Assembly (NCBI RefSeq): GCF_000247695.1
Contig: NW_004624848.1
Coordinates: 2,712-66,711 of the forward strand
Length of the DNA: 64,000 nucleotides
DNA from: Heterocephalus glaber
Lineage: Eukaryota; Chordata; Mammalia; Rodentia; Bathyergidae
Direction of reading: 5' to 3'
The notes below the pieces were generated by a model. The model saw nothing but the letters and a program-made list of their open reading frames with translations. It ran no database searches and was not told the origin of the DNA. The position numbers were made by a program, and so were the translations under genes. Shown here piece after piece: positions 50,901 to 53,900 of the stretch. Position 1 is the first letter of the stretch; each line of letters begins with the position of its first letter.

Positions 50901-53900
50901 CTCAGTTTTTCACACAGGGCTCAAACTTGCCATCTTCCTGCTTCAAACTCCCAAGTAGCTTTGATTACAGACATACGTCACCTTACCTGGCTGTTTTTTA
51001 AATACCAGGGCTGAAAACTGGAGGGCCAAAGGCCCACATGCATCTATTTATGTATGTATATATGTATGTCTGTATGAGCGTATGCATGTGTATATGTACA
51101 TCTGTCTGTCTGTCTGTATGGATGTAAGTAAATATTGGGCCAAATAATTTTTTAATTCAGCTGAATAACTCACCTTTTGGGTAGGCATGATCTCTCTGGG
51201 TAGTCACCGTCTTATTCTCGTCCACTACTCTAGCTGTCTCCTTCTGTGTTTCTTTTTACAAAGATTAGTTGAACTGAGAATGGATTCAAATCTTATTTGT
51301 GGGAAAATGAACAATGAAAATGGCAGGATCGGGTATTTTTTTTTTTTTTTGGTATCGGGGATCGAACTCAGGACCTTGCTTTTGCGAGACGCTTGCACCA
51401 CTGAGCTAAATCCCCAGCCCTAGGATCAGGGTATTTTTGTTGTTGTTTTTTGATATGGGGGATCAAACTTGGGACCTTGTGCTTGAGAGGCAGGTGGCAG
51501 CACCACTGAGCTAAATCCCCGGCCCTCTCAGGGTATTTTTTGATTTGATTTTCAGGGTATTATTTTATTTTCTACTAATTTAAATAAGCAGTGGAGGTAA
51601 CAGTTTTTTCTCTGACAATAGAATGAAATTATTATAAATTCTTATATTTGTTGTTTCCAATTATTTTTTTGCAGGGGGTAGGGGCTCACTATGTAATTCA
51701 GGCTGGCCTCGAACTCAATACCGTATGCTGCTCAGGTTGGCTCGAACTTGCAGCAATCTTCCTGCCTCAGCCTTCTAAATGCTGGGATTACAGGTGTGTG
51801 CCACCATGCCCAGCTCCAGTTAAATTTAAATCATGAAAACGTCTCACAATACCTTAGTTTCTTTGAGGAATCATTTTTTCTAGTAGGACTAATGAGGATA
51901 AAAAGAGGTGTGAGGGTGAAGGAGAGGACAAAGTGCTCGAGAGCTTTTCCTTTTCTTTAGCTCAGGTGAGATGTTACGAAGTTTTGTGCTTTAAACTCCC
52001 AATGTCCTAGTTCCAGTTCCCAGGGAACTCCCCAGATTCTGTGACTTGATGACCCCACTCTCTGCAGGAACTCTGCGCTCTAGATTTTCCACCCCTTGTA
52101 CGTCAAGCACTGGAGTTGAATGTCGTTTAGTTTGAGACAGGTAAGACTTGCTGACATTTGTAAACTCAAGAATTGTTTCTGTTTGTCACCATATACCCAA
52201 AAGTCAGAGCCACAAGATACTAAAACACGTGGGTAAAAAAAACCTCAGAAAAAATACTGGATTAAAATAGCCATCTTTGCTGATCTCTTTTTCAAAAAGT
52301 TTTTGTGAAGTGTGTGTGTTTGGGCTGTTAAAATCGGGCTGAATCCCAATTTGTACTATTGGAAACTTAGAAGCACAAGTAATAGAAATCGAGAAACCAT
52401 TTATTATGAAAATAATTTCTTTTCATGCATAAGTTTGAATTACTTAGGAAAAAAATAAAAATCTTTGAGTCAAAATGTGATTCAAAAGTTTAATTTAAAT
52501 GCGATGTTCTGGGAATATTTCATCCAGGTTATTTTTCTTGTTTTCCTTGATTTGTACATCATAATATATTAAAACTTATGTCCAATAAATTCTAAAAGAG
52601 TTCTTTCAATAAGTGTCAAAGAAAAATTCTATGTTATTGTTTAACTAGATTCCTTTTATCTTTGGTTCAGATAAAATGTGGTAATATGAAATAATTCATA
52701 GGATTCTTATGAGGGGTTGAGTAAGCTAATCCATGGAATAATTTAAGGTGGAGGCCTAGCATTTAATACATGCAAATGATTATGAGCAATCATTATAACT
52801 GATCCGGGAACAATAGCATCATCTTTGACAAACATGCATTCTTGATGTTGACACGGTCTTTGGTACAATGTCACCAGTACTGTCCCAGTGGTTGGGATGA
52901 GCCCTCCTTTTCTACTTACATTGCAGTCACATTTGAAGAAACTGATGGGACAGCATGTAAACTGGCTTCGTCACAGTCCAGCACTAGACCTCGGCATGAA
53001 CAACACCCGGGCACAGAGCCAACCACTGTGCAGAGACATAGGCAGAGGGGCGACAGCAAGGGGCCAGGACAGCGGGGGTCATGAAAAGGAAGAGATGAAG
53101 AGCTATGAGAAAACTACTTAGTACATGTCCTTCTCACCAGAGCCATCTGAGCAATGCTTTAAATTAAGGCTCCAAAGTTTGCTTTTAAGTTTGAAATGAT
53201 GCTAGAGGATTAACATTTGGATACACATACATTTACCAGCCCATCTTTTTTTTAAACAGCAGCCTGTTCTTTTCCTTTTGTTGCAGAATGAATGTAACCA
53301 TCTGCTCTTACATCACCAAAGGGAGATAGGATCGGTGTGACGGGGTTAACGTCCATGTGAAGGCTTCTATTTAAGAATAAACTATTTATTAATAGCAGCA
53401 TCAAAACCTTTATAAGAGGACTAAACAATGAATGATAGTATTGGTATATTTAGGTTTCCTAGAAAATTCAAGTGTTCTTCAAATTTTTTTTTTTTTAATG
53501 CTCTTTCTTCAGATTCTGTGGAGATGCAGGATATCTAGAGGTAGCAATGAGCAATGCCTCCCCTTCAAATTTACTTCTGGAGCCATCAGGTGTACATCAG
53601 GGGTTCAAGACTCAAATATCTACAGGGGTCGGGAAAGTAGGTGTAGTCTGTGTGCAGATAGCATGAAGAGCAACTCCCCTTAGCAGCTTCTACCTCAGGA
53701 ACATGTGCAGCCAAATCTACCAAGTTTCTCACAGAAAAGAGAAATAACAATCAATATTTTATATATAATCATTTAAAAATGTTCATAGCTAAATTAAAAC
53801 ACCCTAGAACCCACAAATCTTTCCAGGTGAATTTTCTGCCTTCTGGCTTCCGGTTTCTAACCTTCCCAGAGAAGCTTCCTGGGTGGGGTCAGGTGTCCCA

